Source: Rhodanobacteraceae bacterium (GTDB lineage: Bacteria > Pseudomonadota > Gammaproteobacteria > Xanthomonadales > Xanthomonadaceae). From it: a stretch of DNA of 64,000 bases. Below are positions 62,945-64,000 of this stretch, piece by piece (position 1 is the first letter of the stretch; each line of letters begins with the position of its first letter). The notes beneath the pieces were generated by a model. That model did not search any database. It was not told the DNA's origin and saw only the letters and a program-made list of their open reading frames with translations. The DNA is taken from NCBI GenBank assembly GCA_024233975.1, contig JACKOX010000015.1, positions 1-64,000 of the forward strand. The letters are read 5' to 3'. Both the position numbers and the translations under genes were made by a program.

Positions 62945-63531
62945 GATGCACCCGCCAGCTGTTGGCCAGCCTTGGGTCCGGGCGTCTGCTCGAACACCGC
63001 GCTGGCGTCGAAACGCAGGCAGACCAGAGACTCGGGACTGAAGTGATACAGCGTCGCCGCGTAGGAGCCACCGAACTCGATCTTCGCCAGCTCGTCCCGA
63101 CGGCCGCGAATGCCCTGCTCCAGCGCGTCCAGCCAGGGCAGCGGAAAGGACTGCAGCCGCGCGTTGCCACCTTTCACCTGCACGGTGCGCAGATCGCTGG
63201 GACGACTGGCCACCAGCGCGACCTCCTGCCTGCCCGCCTTCACCAGCGTCAGCAGCGAGGTCGCAACGGCCTCGTCCAGGATCAGGTCGATCCGGCCGGC
63301 TTCGACATCGACGCGACAGCCCAACGCCAGCGCCAGGTCCGGCACGCCGCTGTCGGCCACCACCGCGACGATCAGGCTGACCCGCTCGGTCAGGAACGTG
63401 GCGAGGTCGGCATCGATGATGGCGCTGGAACGGTTCAGGTCGGGTACTCCGCTGGCGGGCACCGGAGAGGACACAGGACCGGTCACGGTGCGCGATGGCG
63501 AATCATGCGCGGGATGCGCAGCGCCCGGCAA
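62941..63531 (-). CDS. Small FMN-binding split-barrel-like protein
   Basis: Up to 196 residues; no ATG is available, so the start may be the TTG at 63531 or one of several GTG codons further in. The visible fold is that of pyridoxamine-phosphate-oxidase-like proteins: LATFLTERVSLIVAVVADSGVPDLALALG, then a strand-rich core ending in LYHFSPESLVCLRFDASAVF. It overlaps the GAF protein start, so the two are expressed together and may act as one sensor unit. Confidence 0.6.
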   Translation of the reverse strand: MPGAAHPAHDSPSRTVTGPVSSPVPASGVPDLNRSSAIIDADLATFLTERVSLIVAVVADSGVPDLALALGCRVDVEAGRIDLILDEAVATSLLTLVKAGRQEVALVASRPSDLRTVQVKGGNARLQSFPLPWLDALEQGIRGRRDELAKIEFGGSYAATLYHFSPESLVCLRFDASAVFEQTPGPKAGQQLAGAS

Positions 63532-63557
63532 TCAACCGATGGCAGGGGTCGGGGGAA

Positions 63558-64000
63558 TCAGTCCGCGATATTCGGCGCGGCGATGCGATACACCGCTTCG
63601 GTCAACACCGACACGCCACCCGGGCCGTCGTCCTTCGGCAGCACCTGACGGGCAAGCGGATGAACGCGCGCCTCTCCGTACAAAGTCACGACCTCAACGG
63701 CATCCACACTGAAGGGTGGGCCCTCATGCTCGCCCTCGCCATATTCCAGACAGACCAGCAGCTGCGAGGCCTTCGGCGCGATCCGATCGAGGTGGGCAAC
63801 GTAGCGCCGGCGCAGATCCGGCGGCAATGCGATCAACGCAGCTCGGTCGTAGATCGCCGCGACGTCACCGAGCATCGCAGCATCGAGGTCGAACAGATCA
63901 CCCTCGAACAAGGTGTATGGACCGGCACGATGACGGACCAGCGAACCGCCAGCGGTCGCCAAGGTATCGCTTTCCGGTGACAAACCCTCTGCCTCGAAAA
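63558..64000 (-). CDS. TPMT-family S-adenosylmethionine methyltransferase, 5' end outside window
   Basis: About 147 C-terminal residues are visible, the frame being open to the window edge. YTLFEGDLFDLDAAMLGDVAAIYDRAALIALPPDLRRRYVAHL and GPPFSVDAVEVVTLYG match thiopurine methyltransferase-type enzymes. The SAM-binding N-half lies to the right of the window. In bacteria these often methylate selenite/tellurite or thiol compounds. It is on the same strand as the FMN-barrel genes, 26 bases ahead of the longest possible start of the next one. Confidence 0.85.
   Translation of the reverse strand, partial: FEAEGLSPESDTLATAGGSLVRHRAGPYTLFEGDLFDLDAAMLGDVAAIYDRAALIALPPDLRRRYVAHLDRIAPKASQLLVCLEYGEGEHEGPPFSVDAVEVVTLYGEARVHPLARQVLPKDDGPGGVSVLTEAVYRIAAPNIAD

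Overview
The window is high-GC DNA (roughly two thirds G+C by eye) from a gammaproteobacterium, most likely of the Lysobacterales/Xanthomonadales. This placement is inferred from several things: the rsmG-parA-parB and rpmB-rpmG blocks, a DesA-type desaturase, many Tat/Sec-exported proteins, CSLREA-type beta-helix proteins, and a recurrent C-terminal F-x-D-G-F/L-E tag that I associate with this group. No rRNA, tRNA, CRISPR array or intact mobile element was found.

Layout. 1-1110: ArsR regulator, VOC protein and AHSA1-like protein in one leftward operon with a clear operator dyad. 1110-6200: a gene-poor accessory stretch with two small leftward genes of cassette-like arrangement and one attC-like palindrome, then decayed DNA containing a frameshifted IS110-family transposase. 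6226-7957: an ABC-2 exporter whose ATPase has lost its Walker A region while the permease is intact. 8101-17650: secreted proteins (PHP-domain hydrolase, heparinase-like lyase, endonuclease I) around two membrane proteins (DUF418 and an L7/L12-like repeat protein). 17794-23270: GspE/PilB ATPase, MscS channel plus MutM, acyl-lipid desaturase, EF-hand protein. 23283-27723: molybdenum hydroxylase (two structural subunits) with its MocA and XdhC maturation partners. 27823-31044: SulP transporter, lipase, PiuC-type dioxygenase. 31055-35967: a 1572-residue three-unit beta-helix protein and the remnant of a paralogue. 36168-44131: rpmB-rpmG, GFA protein, a four-gene set resembling the rhizobial galacturonic acid (Rgt) LPS-modification pathway, then rsmG-parA-parB and a short SPFH-like protein. 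44560-52443: second beta-helix protein, M64 peptidase, small membrane and zinc-ribbon proteins, metzincin-type metalloprotease. 52641-54811: EF-hand protein, ECF sigma factor, its putative anti-sigma partner and a CpxP/ZraP-like protein. 54815-57219: a YejF/YejE-like peptide importer pair without partners. 57286-64000: hemB, an orphan YrhB/Imm35 gene, aroE, a tagged cadherin-like protein, hemerythrin, two proteins with FMN-barrel features, and the C-terminal part of a TPMT-type methyltransferase.

How the genes work together. The strongest functional groups are: (i) the envelope group 37360-41083, which could make UDP-galacturonate, load it on a polyprenyl carrier and transfer it to lipid A/core; (ii) the Mo-hydroxylase group; (iii) the ECF sigma group with EF-hand and metal-sensor-like periplasmic proteins; (iv) an unusually dense secretome, of which four proteins carry the same short DGFE-type tag. 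The most interesting observations are that tag, the duplicated Trp-rich tail domain near 35.9 kb, the abrupt end of decay near 6.5 kb inside an ABC gene, and the reconstructed galacturonate pathway.
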